From contig CAJINV010000012.1 of the NCBI GenBank assembly GCA_905178155.1, forward strand, positions 3,343,144 through 3,407,143: 64,000 nt of DNA, given 5' to 3'. The notes below the pieces were generated by a model. The model was not told the DNA's origin. It saw only the letters and a list, made by a program, of their open reading frames with translations, and searched no databases. A program made the position numbers and the translations under genes. Source of the DNA: Amoebophrya sp. A120. Its lineage: Eukaryota; Sar; Dinophyceae; Syndiniales; Amoebophryaceae. The stretch's first letter is position 1; each line of letters opens with the position of its first letter. Positions 45,585 through 57,522 of this stretch are shown here, one piece after another.

Positions 45585-47218
45585 AGGTGCTGCAGGGGCC
45601 GTCCGACGATGTATGATGTCCTTGCGCTCCCGGGCCTTGGCACATTTTGCTGGACCGAATTCGCAAAGATAACTCGATACTGTTTCAAAAATACATGCAA
45701 AAGTTGTAAACTCTGCACGATAGTACGCGTGGCAGGTTTTTTTCTTACTTGGAATATCAAGAGCGGAGCAAACAATCAATGCGAAAATAAACTCAACAGT
45801 TGCGGTTCGGAGTCATGATCTCTTCAGAGCAAAACTCAAAAGTTCAATCTTTGCAGCAGTAGTAGTGTCTCTTTTGCGTTCTTTTTTTGAACAAAATCTT
45901 CACCTTGCAACCCTTGTCTTATCTGTCCGATGTAGATATACATTTTCATTTTCCTAGTCCTGTTGTATGTTGAAACGGGCGCCAATGCCCTTCTGGAAGG
46001 ACATCATCATCTGAGGAAATTGCTTTTATTTGATATGCAAATTATTATAAAAAGCTGCTTGCCGCGGCCAACACGTAGAACAAGTGCTTGGACGAGAAGC
46101 TCTAGCCAGCAGGATGTACTATCAGTATGTCATGTTCGCGCGTATTGCTGTTGCTTACGCCACTGCAAAGGCGATATGAGAAATTTGCACCTTTAGACAA
46201 GTCTAGAAGTAAGTCGAAAAAATAAACAGAGAAAAATTTGCCTAAACGACTCCAAATCGAATGAAAATTTCAAGGCCATCATGATGTTATGTTCTGTTGT
46301 GAGAGTGCAGTACGGCAACGGCTGCCTTTGATCAGAAAATGTTGCAGCGGAAGTACGAATGAATATCGGAAAAGTTTCAATCTGAATCGGTCCTTCGACA
46401 ACATGTGGAACTTGGTGTCTCGGTTTTCTCAAACATGAAAGTTAGAAGTGAACTCCAAGAAGTGCAGCTTCTGCGTCCTTGACGATACAACTTAAAATGT
46501 CGGTTGCTCCTAGATGTGGATTTCCGGATGTCTGATTGTCATTCTGTTGTCGGTACTAGGAGGAGGAGAAAGAAGACCTCCAGTTGCATGCGCGCAGCTA
46601 CACCAGCACGAAACATTGCAGATCCGAAAAATTGGCTATAAGTTTAAGTTCAATTATGATTGCATGGTTACGTCGCGGGTTGTCGCAAGATATGACATGC
46701 ATTCTCTTGTTGCCACGACGAGCACGACTGCTCGATGGAAATTTCTGTGCTCCAAAAAAACTTTCCCTCACTTGATCCAAAATCACAGAACTCCAACGAC
46801 CCATAAATTTGAAAAACGAAAAGGATCTACAAAGCGATAAACATTTTGTACGCAATATTTACGACTTCCACACGACCTTTTTTTAGCTGAGAAAACACCA
46901 CTCTGACAAATTAGAGCGTAAATTTGTTCCGAAAAAAAAAAAATCAACGTACAGGGATTAGTTACATACTGCGGTATTGTGCTAGTCAAAGCTTTAGCCA
47001 GTTTAGTACATTGATATCAGAAGGTTTTTTTCATCTCTGAAACGCTTTTTTTATCTTACCTGCATACGCACAACGCTACAACTTTTGCAAAAAGTTGTAC
47101 TTTTTTCTACGTTTATCTTTTTCGACAACTACCTCTGACTAACCTTGAAGTTTCTCCCGTTTTTAACGGCTTGAGAAACTTTCACAACCGAACAAAGCTC
47201 ACTATAGGTTTTTACTGA
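45585..47218. other. Intergenic spacer
   Basis: About 1.6 kb, AT-rich, with one small candidate ORF (46514-46840, listed separately). Nothing else is supportable. Confidence 0.5.
46514..46840 (+). CDS. Possible small secreted protein (108 aa)
   Basis: ATG frame whose first ~27 residues look like a signal peptide: MWISGCLIVILLSVLGGG, then polar residues and a plausible cleavage site after ACA (about residue 26). The rest is basic and has no known domain. It sits alone in an AT-rich spacer with no introner, so it may be chance. In a parasitic lineage small secreted proteins are expected, but nothing beyond the leader supports this call. Confidence 0.25.
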   Translation: MWISGCLIVILLSVLGGGERRPPVACAQLHQHETLQIRKIGYKFKFNYDCMVTSRVVARYDMHSLVATTSTTARWKFLCSKKTFPHLIQNHRTPTTHKFEKRKGSTKR

Positions 47219-49958
47219 ATGTCGAAGCGCACCGCTGATCAGCGTGATACCGCCGCCGACACTACCGAGGAAAAGATGTACTCTTCTGGATACAGCAGCA
47301 ACCAAGGTAGCTACGGCTACAGCAACGGAGGAGGTTACGCTTCTCAGGCCATGTACCAGCCGCAGCAGCAGTCCGCTCCGGGCCCGGATTGGTCCAAGGA
47401 CTGGCGGTATCAACTGTAAAAATGTCTGGGTCTGGAAACTTGTGATGTTGGGTGGCGTCTCATGATGAGGCCACAAGTGCTGGCTCAGCGTGACAAGTTT
47501 CTGAGCTTCTAGGTGTTGCCTATTCTGCATGACAAACTGCGTTTCTGCATCACAGAAAAATGGAGCTCTTGGGTAACATGCATGATAGATTTAAGAGTCA
47601 TGCCAGACAAGCATGACAAACATACACTCTTCCAGACCCAGACACTTTTACATTTGATAGGCGGTCCCCGGCTCCGCAGATGACCCCGTCCACCACCGGT
47701 TCTGATCAGGATCGCAACTCGCCTGCGACCAAGCGCCCGCGTCACGGAACTGCTGGCAACATGCAGGACCAGTGTCAGCACACGGTTGAGCAGTATATGA
47801 AGGAGAACGAGGTGGAAGTCCGCAACTACGACGCGAAGAACATGTGTCTCACCTGGGACGTATGCATTGCAAAAGTATCGTACTAGTATAAATTGCATCA
47901 CAAATTTTGGCAAGAAGAAAAGGGGAATTTGTAATGCTGTTTTACCTTAGGAAGGAGATTTGTCATGCATATTTGCAATTAGTACGACTACGATACTTTT
48001 GCACAGGATAGGACGACTGCCCCTTCCCCGCGGAAATGACCCAGAAACTCCGCAACTTCCCGAAGCCGTCTGTGATCCAGGCTGCCGCGTGGCCGATCGC
48101 GGTCAGCGGGAAGAACCTGATTGGTATTGCGGAGACCGGAAGTGTATCAAATGCAAAAATGTCTGGGTCTGGAAGACTTGTAATGCTAAAAGTGAATGGT
48201 AGACGCACTGCAATACGCAGCTATGCATGACAAATTTTTTGGCTCCCATGTCTTACGTACTCCGCATGACAAACTGCGTTTTTGCATGACAGGTAAGAGG
48301 GCCTTTTCGTGCCAATGCAACGCAGATTCTGGAGTCATGCCAGACAAGCATGACAAACTTGCATTCTACTTCCAGACCAGGACGCTTTTGCATTTGATAA
48401 AGTGGAAAGACGCTCTCCTTCCTCCTCCCCGCGGCGATGCACTGCCAGGAGAAGCAGCGCTCCGGCCGGGGAAATGGGGGGTACTACGGATCCAGCGGTC
48501 CCTACGCCATGGTCTTGGCGCCGACCCGGGAATTGGTATTATAGGATTTTGGCAAGAACATGCATAGAAAACGTTTACATGTGAACGTGCTGCTGTACTA
48601 GTGATTGTCATCCCAATAAATAATGCGTACGTAAGTACACCACGTACAGAAGAGATCATATTGGCTTTCGATACGAAAAATGAAAATGTCCTCACGACAA
48701 CATCAGAATCGTTATATAACAAAAAATGGAAAACAGGTCCAGCAAATCGAGCAGGAGTGCAAGAAGTTTACCACCCTGCGTTCCGCCAGTCTTGTCGGTG
48801 GTCTCCCGAAGGGCCCCCAGATCGGTGCTCTCCGCCGCGGGGTCGACATCATCATTGCCACCCCCGGTCGTCTGTGCGATCTGGTGGACATGCGGGTGTG
48901 CGATTTGTCTCAGGTTGACTTCTTCATCTTGGACGAGGCGGATCGCATGTTGGACATGGGTTTTGAGAAGGATCTCCGGAAAATCAACGGTATGCTCACC
49001 CGCAACAAGCAGACCCTTCTGTTCTCCGCCACCTGGCCCCGAGAGGTCCAGCGGTTGGCGCAGGACGTGATCGCCGAGGCCTACGGTGTCCGCACCCCGG
49101 AGGTCCGGATTGGCGGCGCCGGGGACGCGAACCTCCGCGCGAACCCGAATATCAAGCAGACCGTGCACATGGTGAATCATTACTCTGAGAAGAACAGACT
49201 CCTCGGGAACATTTTGGACGAGTTGAAGCGGGAAAACAATGGCGAACACCCATTGATTCTGGTCTTCTCCAAGACGAAGAAGGGGTGCGACCAGCTCGCG
49301 CGGGACATGCAGTACTCGATGCGGGTGCACGCACAGTCCCTGCATGGTGACAAGTCCCAGCCGGAGCGTGACTGGGCGCTGGAGCAGTTCAAGACGGGAA
49401 GGAAGCCGGTCTTGGTCGCGACCGACGTCGCGGCGCGCGGGTTGGACGTGAAGAACGTGAAGTGCGTTATCAACTACGACTTCCCAACGAACGTTGAGGA
49501 CTACGTCCATCGCATCGGGCGGACGGGTCGTGGTGGCGCGTTGAACGGAGTGGCGCACACCTTCTTCTGCGAGAAGGACTGCCAGTATAGAGTTGTTTTG
49601 TGTTTTTGCATGACAGGCAAAATGTGTACTTCGTTTTTTGCATTACAGACTTTTTCGAATCGCGGCTTCGAAAATTTTGCTCCGTGTTGCAAATCAAAAC
49701 GAAAATCGAAGCAATTTGCACAACAGGAACCCGGGCAAGTGCGCTCGCGAGCTGACTCAGATCCTGAAGGAGGCCAAGCAGGAAGTCCCGCACGAACTCC
49801 GCAACGTCACCTCATCCGGCTCTGGAAAGGGCTTCGGCAAGGGTCGTGGATTCGGTGGCGGCAAGGGCGGTGGCAAGGGAAAGGGCGGCTTCGGAGGCGG
49901 TGATCGATTCGGTGGCGGTGGCTTTTCGTCCGGTGGCTTCGGCGGCGGAAGATGGTAA
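47219..49958 (+). CDS. DBP2: DEAD-box RNA helicase, DDX5/Dbp2 (p68) type
   Basis: Six exons give 574 aa: 47219-47407, 47665-47860, 48016-48144, 48405-48535, 48737-49584, 49727-49958. Three junctions are introners and two are GT-AG introns (48536-48736, 49585-49726). All core motifs are visible in order: Q motif region FPKPSVIQAAAWP, motif I AETGSGKT, Ia APTREL, GG and ATPGRL, II DEAD (ILDEADRMLDMGF), III SAT, FSKTKKG, ATDVAARGLD, and VI HRIGRTGR. The N-terminus is Ser/Gly/Tyr/Gln-rich and the C-terminal ~45 residues are Gly/Lys-rich, as in RNA-binding tails of this family. DDX5/Dbp2 proteins act in transcription, mRNP assembly, splicing and ribosome biogenesis. Motif I exists only after the introner at 48145 is removed. 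Confidence 0.93.
47408..47659. mobile_element. Introner, family A
   Basis: Ends TATCAACTGTAAAAATGTCT and TTTTACATTTGATA. TSD ggcgg on both sides. Its interior matches the 44383 copy in reverse complement. Excision joins SKDWR to SPAPQMT. Confidence 0.9.
47861..48010. mobile_element. Introner, family B
   Basis: Ends TATGCATTGCAAAAGTATCG and GATACTTTTGCACAGGATA. TSD ggacg on both sides. Excision joins CLTWD to DCPFPAEM, just before the Q motif. Confidence 0.9.
48145..48399. mobile_element. Introner, family A, splitting the helicase Walker A motif
   Basis: Ends TATCAAATGCAAAAATGTCT and GCTTTTGCATTTGATA. TSD aagtg at 48140-48144 and 48400-48404. Removing the element plus one TSD restores AETGSGKTLSF, the invariant ATP-binding motif. 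Confidence 0.93.
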
Positions 49959-51492
49959 ACGAAAGATGAAGAACGATTATCATCATATCTGTGAAAGTGA
50001 AGATGCATCAACAAACTTATAAAACCGAAAGTACTTCTTGTTCTGAAGCACGTTGCTGCTCTCAGCAGGGCGTCGCTTTATTTTGGTAGTTACGCTACGA
50101 AATGGACAATGCTTTTTCTATCGAGATGCAAGCTTGTTCTTACGGAAAGATAGCGATCTACTTTGAAGAAGAACGGCATGATAAGCCTGTCCTCCGAGGA
50201 GACAGAGAATATGCGCCATTGCAACCCAAAAACAACATATTGAAGACCTACGTACAACACCTATTCTGATATCCAATGCAAAGCTAAACTTCGAGCTAAG
50301 GCTACTTTTTTTTTACAGCAATTGACTACAACTACAGCTTTCGTAACTATCCCAGCCTGTTTTTACAACATCGGTATTAGATATCGCAGTAGCTATCAGT
50401 CACGGCAGCAAATTCATGATTTGCACGACGCTGTGTCTGTGATAGCAAAGTTGCCAAGCGGTATCTTTTGTCAATCAAAAATCAAGGAAACTGAGACGAT
50501 CTCTGCTACCTCTTTAAGGGCTTCTTTTCTTCACCGTCTGGACGCCAGTTCAACCACTTTTAGAAAGAAAAAACTAACCACCTCTACAAGCAAATGAAGA
50601 AAACAGCTACCCTTACTGAGCCGCTATTGCATCGCCTGTTAGTTTATGCCTCGTCTTTGTGACGCAGCAAAAACTCACAACGCGGTTACAAAAGATTTAT
50701 CAAATGAAAGACTACTAATTTGAAACTACGAGCGACTGCAAATTGTGTGCACTTTCACTCGAAAGTCTTGAAGATACAAAAACGCGCTCCGCCTCAGTAT
50801 ATTTTTACCCCATTTAGAAGAGAAAGGATAAGGCTCCTGTGCCCGGTGCTTCTAGTAGTAATGCGTAGATGCGTCGGGAGTAAAAATTGAACTCCGGATT
50901 ACACGATAATTCCGTAGAAGACGAGAAGATGTGTTGGTTTAAAAACTACAAGAGTATCACCCTACCCGGAAATATTAGGAAAAACCAACTCCATGATGGT
51001 GCACAGAAAGAATACTACTTCACGGAACTCTTTCACCTTACGTGCACGACTACACATTCATTCAAGAACACCGTTCTTCGTATTTATTGCGAACAAGTTC
51101 TTCTAGAGACGCAGTGCGATTTCGACAACGAAATGTATCCCGAATCGACGGATGCAGAATTTTGTCTTCGCAGCTGCGCTTTTTAAACCAAAAAAAACCA
51201 ACATGCGACACTTTCAATTTACAGAGCCTATTTTTCATAATCAATGGAAGGAATTATATCGAAGTGGTGGAAAAAGGAAACAATTGTTTCTTGAGATTTT
51301 TTACGCGATAATTATTTCTCTTTCACACAACAAGAACTATCTTCTGAGACTTCAACAGGTCAGGTTTTCAAGCAGGGTGATCAAGTGCCTAGTAAACCGT
51401 TCTACTCTTTTTGTAATGCGGTCGGCGCAGGTGGCGCATCGTTGAATTTTACCAGGTATCCGAAAAATAGAAAAAGAGAAGAGGTAGCCCGT
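49959..51492. other. Intergenic spacer
   Basis: About 1.5 kb of AT-rich DNA. Frames at 50322-50597 and 50887-51186 have no motif and low coding appearance, so they are not called. Confidence 0.5.
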
Positions 51493-53897
51493 ATGGAGTG
51501 TCGCTCCTCGGCTACGAAATCGAAGAGCGCAGTGGAGTCGTGTTCTGCTAAATCAAGATCCGGTATGTCCTGTATAGAAAAATAGGTCGTTGTAGCATGT
51601 TGTTGATCATCCCACGGGCCACTCTCTGGTACGACAAAGATCCTTGATCCAGATCCCGAAAGGCACAGATTCGCACTTCAAAATATCAAGACCTTGACAC
51701 TATCACTATATATCTGAATCTAACGCGGCACCGAGGTGGCGGGCGGCAAAACCGAAAGCGATAGTTAATACCAGCCCCAACGCCAACATATTTTTCCGAT
51801 GTAACAAGAGCTCGAGGACGTCGGAAACTGCGACGCACTACAGGAACAAGCGGTGCGCCTGACAGAAGATTCCGGATCAGCCTCCGGCGTGTTTGCATTT
51901 CACTATGCCCGGGCCCAAACTCCGTTGAATTTTCATCAACTCGCTGCCTATCTGTGCTTGCTGCAACAGCGCAACGACTTATTTGCGGTCGATTGTACTA
52001 ATGTCGCGGACGAACACGCGGACGAGGATCACAGTCGCGTGGCACCGAACAACTACGTTGGCAACGATGCGGCTGCAGCAGAAGGCGGCGCAGCCCCTAC
52101 TGGCAACGGCAAAAACACCACAGCCGCTACAGAGCTCCAACACGACAAGCCCTCCACAAGACGAGCGCAAGGACATCTCATTTCGAAGGAAGAAGCGGCG
52201 GCCCAGTTCCACCGCCGCGCCTTACTTCGCGAGGCTGGAACCGAATCCCGAAAAACCCGCTGGCTATGGGCGAGTCTCGGGATGATTGTCGGCCAGGTCC
52301 TGGTTTTGATTGCCGTCTACGGTGCCGTGCGGCAGCTATCCTGTGCAAAAGTATCGTAGTCGTATTAATTGCAAATATGCATGACAAATCTCCTTCCTGA
52401 GGTAAAACAGCATTACAAATTCCACTTTTCCTCTGAACAAAATTTGTGATGCAATTTATACTAGTGCGATACTTTTGCAATGCATAGCAGCCTGCGTGTA
52501 GCAAGTTCTCCGCGGACGTGTGCCCGTTGGGGACGTGGTGTCGGGAGAAACAGGGCATCTGCATGTGGTGTGCATTTTGGTATCGGTCGATGTGCGAAGA
52601 ATTTCTCACAACCAACTCGTGGCGGGAGCACGTTGTGGATTGGTACAATTCCACGACGAGTGGAACAAGTGCAACATCGTCGTCCACTTCGGTGTTGCAA
52701 TTATCTTCAACAGAGGAGTTCCACTTGTCCACGACCTATTTTACCCCCCGCAAAAAGCAGGCGGATGTCGTAAACAACCGAGAGAAGGATTCTCTCTCCA
52801 TCGCTCTCGACGGGACGGAGGGCACGGACCTGCCGGGTATGTGTTACGGCTGCATGCGGGCGCTTCACGAACCAGATCTGAATCGAGTGAGCGTGAACCG
52901 TCCGGCCGATTTTGCGGGCTTTAACGCAAAGCGACAGTTCATCACGACGGAGAATGCGGACGTGTTGAATGTGCAAGAGCTAAACCGGGACGCTTACCTT
53001 GTCATTTTCGCGAGTTCGTTAATCGTTGCCTTGGCCATCTGCCGCGAGCTGAAGGACGTGCATTTGTGTCGTTTAATGATACTGCGTCACGATGAAGATG
53101 TTGATCATGATGCGCGAGCACTATCGACGTCCCCTGGAGGTTCTTCATCCTCGTCCAGAGTCAACAGGTTCATTCTGCTCGCCGGGTGCTACTTTCGCCG
53201 CTTCGGGTTAGTCGCTTTGGTGACGATGTCCATTCCAGCGCTGATTACTCATCGCGGCCGGGACGCGTTGGCGATTTGTGTGAACGCGGTGGCGATTTTA
53301 TTCCTCCTCGAGATCGACAATTTTGTGTACGATTTCCTGATTTCGGAGAAACTAACCGGCAGCTTCGAAATCGCCACGCGGCTGGATCTGCACCTGACGC
53401 CGCAAGACGCGATGCAGTTGCGCGTGCAAAAGCTGACGCATTTGTGCTTTATTCCTTGCGCAGTCCTCGTGAATCTCGGCCTGGTTGGGACAACCTACGA
53501 CACCTGGGCCATACCTGGGCACGCGGGTGGGGCCGTGAAAGAGTGGGCGATTCTGGCGATCACAATAGCCATGGCCACGGCGTTTCCGGCACTGATAGAA
53601 GACATCGCAGTTGAGAAGATGGCTGCAACTGTTGAACCTCCTGATGGGGCTTCCACACCGGTAAAAGATATTGGGCAACCTTACGCAGCCGGGGCTCCAA
53701 CGCCAGAGAACAAGGGATCAGCTGACGCAGCAGCAGACGTTACTACAGTTCAGACGGCGACGAGGTCTACCAGTCGTACACGCTTCGAGGTCCTTGTTGC
53801 GAACTCCGCTCTAAAGCACCTGCTGGCCTTTCTCGGCAGATTACTGTTTGGCTTTGTTACAGTCGCCATTGCGAGTTTTCTAACATGGGCAAGGTAA
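51493..53897 (+). CDS. Polytopic membrane protein with Cys/Trp-rich loop
   Basis: Three exons give about 667 aa: 51493-51562, 51809-52336, 52492-53897. The first intron is inferred (gtatgtcc at 51563, acceptor caag before 51809), so the first 23 residues are the least certain. The second junction is a family B introner. After an Ala-rich N-terminal region comes a membrane segment (WLWASLGMIVGQVLVLIAVY), then a Cys/Trp-rich stretch (CSKFSADVCPLGTWCREKQ, CMWCAFWYRSMC). At least five further hydrophobic segments follow: LVIFASSLIVALAI, LVALVTMSIPALI, ALAICVNAVAILFLLEIDN, CFIPCAVLVNLGLV, EWAILAITIAMATAFPALI and LGRLLFGFVTVAIASFLTW. The layout suggests a channel, transporter or receptor with an extracellular cysteine-rich loop, but I recognise no family. 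Confidence 0.7.
52337..52486. mobile_element. Introner, family B (opposite orientation to the copy at 47861)
   Basis: Ends TATCCTGTGCAAAAGTATCG and GATACTTTTGCAATGCATA. TSD gcagc on both sides. Interior words such as ctgaggtaaaacagcattac are the reverse complement of those in the 47861 copy. Excision joins GAVRQ to PACSKFS. Confidence 0.88.
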
Positions 53898-54514
53898 GTA
53901 GGAATAACCGCATTAGTACCACATAGCTTGGACACCACGACGTTTGAGAGAGAAAGGCAGTTGAGCCGCTTTGAGGTGCCACTGTTTGGAGTAAACCTGA
54001 ATTCGCCAGAGAATTATCGACTTTTTGTTGCGCTCGAAGATGTTGTGTTGCAGCTATGAATCTATATAGCAGTGGAACATGAGATGTTTGTGGTGGAAAA
54101 TAAGCGAGAAAAAAGAGAAAGAGCCCCGATAGGAGAGTCGAATTTGTAAGTAGCGAGGAACAGGGAACGAGAGACGAATATGAACAGTCGTCGCTACAGC
54201 ACCTATCTTCAAAACGAACACAAAATGATGTACAGTTTCAGTTTGTCTTTCATCAAAAAAGCGCGAGGTTTTGATTGTTGGCACGCAGGATCGGTTGTTT
54301 CGGCCCATGATACGATAGCGCCACCCGTAAGTGGGGTACACGAAGTAGAATCGTTCGCAATCCTTCCCGGAATGATCGTCGTTTTAACCCGAGATTGTTG
54401 TAGTTGTTTGATGCTGACTTGCGTATGGCAAGTTTGGTTTTTCGATCGAACTGCACATTCACCGACTTTTCCCACTTGAGAGCTGCACTCTTCCAACTCC
54501 TATCGTGAAACATA
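53898..54514. other. Intergenic spacer
   Basis: About 620 bases. Two short frames (54180-54479 plus, 54253-54660 minus) have no motif. Nothing supportable. Confidence 0.5.
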
Positions 54515-57500
54515 ATGACTACCCCCGCTGCAGCACCACCTGCAAGTGCAGGGCAACAGCAGCAACAGCCCCAACAACCCGCCCCAGCAGTCCCCCAACC
54601 TCTCCCCGTGACGACTTCCACCGCCGCTGCAATAGCACCTCCTCCACCTGCAGTAGCCAATACGAAGGATAATCAGGACGACGTCGGCCCATTGGACAGT
54701 ATCTCCAATGTCGGCTCTTCCGCCACCGCTTCCACCTCCTGGCAGGGAATCGACTTCTCTTTACGTCCTCCAAAACCGCAACTTGCGTGCAACGTCGAGA
54801 ACTACACCTACAAACCGTGGTACGCGTGGACGCGCGAAGAGGTGGCGTCTGACAGTTCTATCAAGTATTTCAGAAGAAAAATAAAAGGCGTCGACTACGG
54901 AGATGATGACGATGAGGATGACGAAGGCGGAAACACGAAACATTCAACAAAAATCACCGCCGTTTCCTCCCTCGAGACCAGTCACGAAATCGCGCGGGAA
55001 AGGGAGAAACAGGAAGAGGAGCTGAAAGTGAAGCAGATGCTGCGGCGAAGCAGCTCGATTTCCTCTTTTGTCAACCCGATAGAGCTTTTTGGAAGGAGGA
55101 ACAGCAGCAATCAACTGGTGATGCCGCCGAGCGGAGCAGGAGATGCTGACAAAGACAAGAAGGACAAAAAATCGGCGGTAAAAAACGACTCCTCCGACGG
55201 CTCGGTTTTGAAGCCTTCTTCTGCAACCGAGCAAGAGAAGAAAGACGGCCAACCGGCAAACCCGTCCGACGACACCACAAAATCGGATTCCAATGACAAG
55301 AAGGAAGAAGAGTTTTCAGACCATCCGCCCACCGTCGTCCACTTCGTTCTCGACGTGAACAGTTGGTCGGTGGAAACCGTCGAGGCGCGGGAAATCCTGC
55401 ACGCGAAATTCACCTTCCACTGGTACTGGTGCGATGAAAGACTGATCGGCTACCCGCCGGAAAAAGATCTGCCGAAAAATGTCTGGCGGCCGGAAGTGAT
55501 GGCGTGCGCGGGCGTATGAGAGTGCACAACTCCCCCTCGAGCCCCTCGTTTGTAGGGCATGGGCAGCAATACAAGCGGCGGCAACAGTGCAGGTTTTGAA
55601 TGACAAATCCACCTCGGGTCGTAGTGCTGTTTGGGCTGCCAGAATCTGTCATGCAAGAAGTGCCAAGAGGCAACGGGCGCGTTTGGTAATTAGCATCACA
55701 AATGAGGTGGAGGGGGAGTTATGCGCGCTCATAGGGGGTGAAGGTGGACGAGAAATATGAGACGATGCCGAAGTTTCAGTCCGGCCCGCACCAGAAATTC
55801 AACGGAGAGCTGGAGTTGTCGCTAGTCGCGACCTTGGAGCCGGGGTACGACATGCAGAAGGACATCCAGCGGCTACGGGTGTTCCCCTTCGACAGTCTCC
55901 GGTTAGATTTATCCGTGTCCTTACGACAGTGCACCACTCCCCCTCCGCCTCATTTGTATTGCATCACCAGCAATGCAAACGCCAGCGGCCCTGGAGCCTG
56001 TGCATGACAAATCTATGTGCCTACTGTAGTACTGCTTGGGCTTTCGAAATTTGTCATGCAAACCATGCCACAGGCAAGCGGCTGCATTTCGAATTTTGGA
56101 AGACAAATGAGGGGGAGGGGATGTTGTGCACTTTCATAGCCCTCGCACAACCTGAAGCGGTTTGACGGCGTGAGCGAGATCCAACTCAGGTTAGATAGGA
56201 AGAATCCGGGGGGCAGGAAGGACAAAGGACATCCGCACCAGCACGTCAACTGGATCTGCACGAATAAGAACAGCGGGGAATACGAGTGTGTGGAGTTGAG
56301 ATACGGGTTGGGGAGGTTGACGTGGAAGGAAAAAAGGATTCCGCAGTTCTTGTTCTCCTTCTCGTTGAAAAGAACCGCGAATTACTACGTGTTGAAGGGA
56401 ATAATACCGCTGTATTGCTCCATGTTGTTCGGCGCCATGAATTATTTCACGGAGGTGAATGACTTGTCCACGCGGCTGCAGTCGTTATTAGCGCTGTTCC
56501 TCACCTGTTTCGCGATTCAGTGGACGTTGTTGGAAAGATTGCCGAAGTTCCCGTTTCTAACCGTTTTGGACAATGTCGCGTACTCCGTGGTGATCGCGTT
56601 GTTTTTAATGGGCTCCGGGTTCTGCATTGCTTATTACACTTGCAGGGAGCGACTCGTGATCGAAGACAGTGAAATCGTCTGCGGGAGCTCCACTAGCGGG
56701 TCCGCCAGCAGTCCGTCGATCGGACAGAATTCCCCCTCTGGCGGCTCCACCGGGCAAACAACGACCTCGAACGCGTGTGCAACCGCGAACAGTCAGTCCG
56801 GGGTGATGACTACGAAAACGACGAAGGATTTTTTCGTGCGGTTCGACTTGGACAAGGGGGAATTAGTGGATAAAATCTCCATTTTAGTCGTCGCCGTGTA
56901 CGTCTTGATCTACTGCATCGGCTACAAGTTTTTTTACACGGTGTTTTTCAGTAAGAAAACGCGGAACGGGGGAGCGTACAGAGCGTGGCGGGACGGCGCG
57001 GATTTGCGGAATAAGTATCAAATGCAAATATATCTGGGTCTGGAAGAATGCAAGATTTGTCATGCATATTTCTCAGGACCCATGATGCCTGTACTGCATG
57101 ACCTAGCATCACAGACGTTTGGAGGGCTTTCTGATGCGCCTTCCGCATGAGAAATACCCTGCCCGTGTAGTACAAATTGGATCCCTCTTGCTGGTGATGC
57201 AATACAAATTTTTCTACAATCCGAAAACAGCATGACAAGTTGCAACCTTTCAGACCCAGACATATGTGCAATGCATAATAAGTATTTTAAACCGATTCGG
57301 GCTTGGTGTCTGAAGCTAGATGACGCGTTCTTCCGCGGAGGAGTGTTTTTAGGGATGGGCCGAGGCCAAGGTCGCGTGGCCGCACAGGTCGACTTCATTC
57401 GTCGGGGTCCACCACCGAATGCGGAAACAGGACGCGTCGTCCGGGTTCACCTTTCTTGTGTCGTGCCGGATAAAAGTACCTCCAGGGCAGCCCTCGGCAT

Positions 57501-57522
57501 TGTCCTCGTTGTGGTCGGATAA
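54515..57522 (+). CDS. Pentameric ligand-gated ion channel-like protein, 3' end rearranged
   Basis: Exons 54515-55514, 55739-55921, 56144-57015 and 57283-57522, joined across introners C, C and A, give a 764-aa frame. Residues 1-80 are Pro/Ala/Gln-rich and 120-260 charged. A beta-rich extracellular-type domain follows (VVHFVLDVNSWSVETVEARE, then FHWYWCDERLIGYPPEKD). The pore region is typical of the Cys-loop superfamily: basic residues then NYYVLKGIIPLYCSMLFGAM (TM1, about 475-497, with its Pro), NDLSTRLQSLLALFLTCFAI (TM2), PKFPFLTVLDNVAYSVVIAL (TM3), and after a loop KISILVVAVYVLIYCIGYKF (TM4). No Cys-loop pair is obvious. The final ~67 codons run through the ~45-bp repeat at 57313 and antisense through a PhzF gene, so the native C-terminus is probably lost or ends near 57312. 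Confidence 0.75.
55515..55733. mobile_element. Introner, family C
   Basis: Ends TATGAGAGTGCACAACTCCC and TTATGCGCGCTCATA. TSD gggcg/ggggg (4 of 5). Excision joins VMACAG to VKVDEKYE. Confidence 0.87.
55922..56138. mobile_element. Introner, family C (eroded left tip)
   Basis: Ends TACGACAGTGCACCACTCCC and GTTGTGCACTTTCATA; TSD gtcct/gccct. Excision joins LDLSVS to SHNLKRF. Confidence 0.84.
57016..57277. mobile_element. Introner, family A
   Basis: Ends TATCAAATGCAAATATATCT and ATATGTGCAATGCATA. TSD ataag on both sides. Excision joins GADLRNK to YFKPIRAW. Confidence 0.88.
57313..57359 (+). repeat. ~45-bp repeat F, copy 1
   Basis: Contains GATGACGCGTTCTTCCGCGG followed by AGGAGTGTTTTTAGGGATGG. 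It lies where the channel gene (plus) and the PhzF gene (minus) both lose their 3' ends. Confidence 0.9.

Noticed and set aside
50887-51186. 99-codon frame before the membrane protein gene.
   Set aside because: No motif, AT-rich context, and no sensible splice to the downstream exons.
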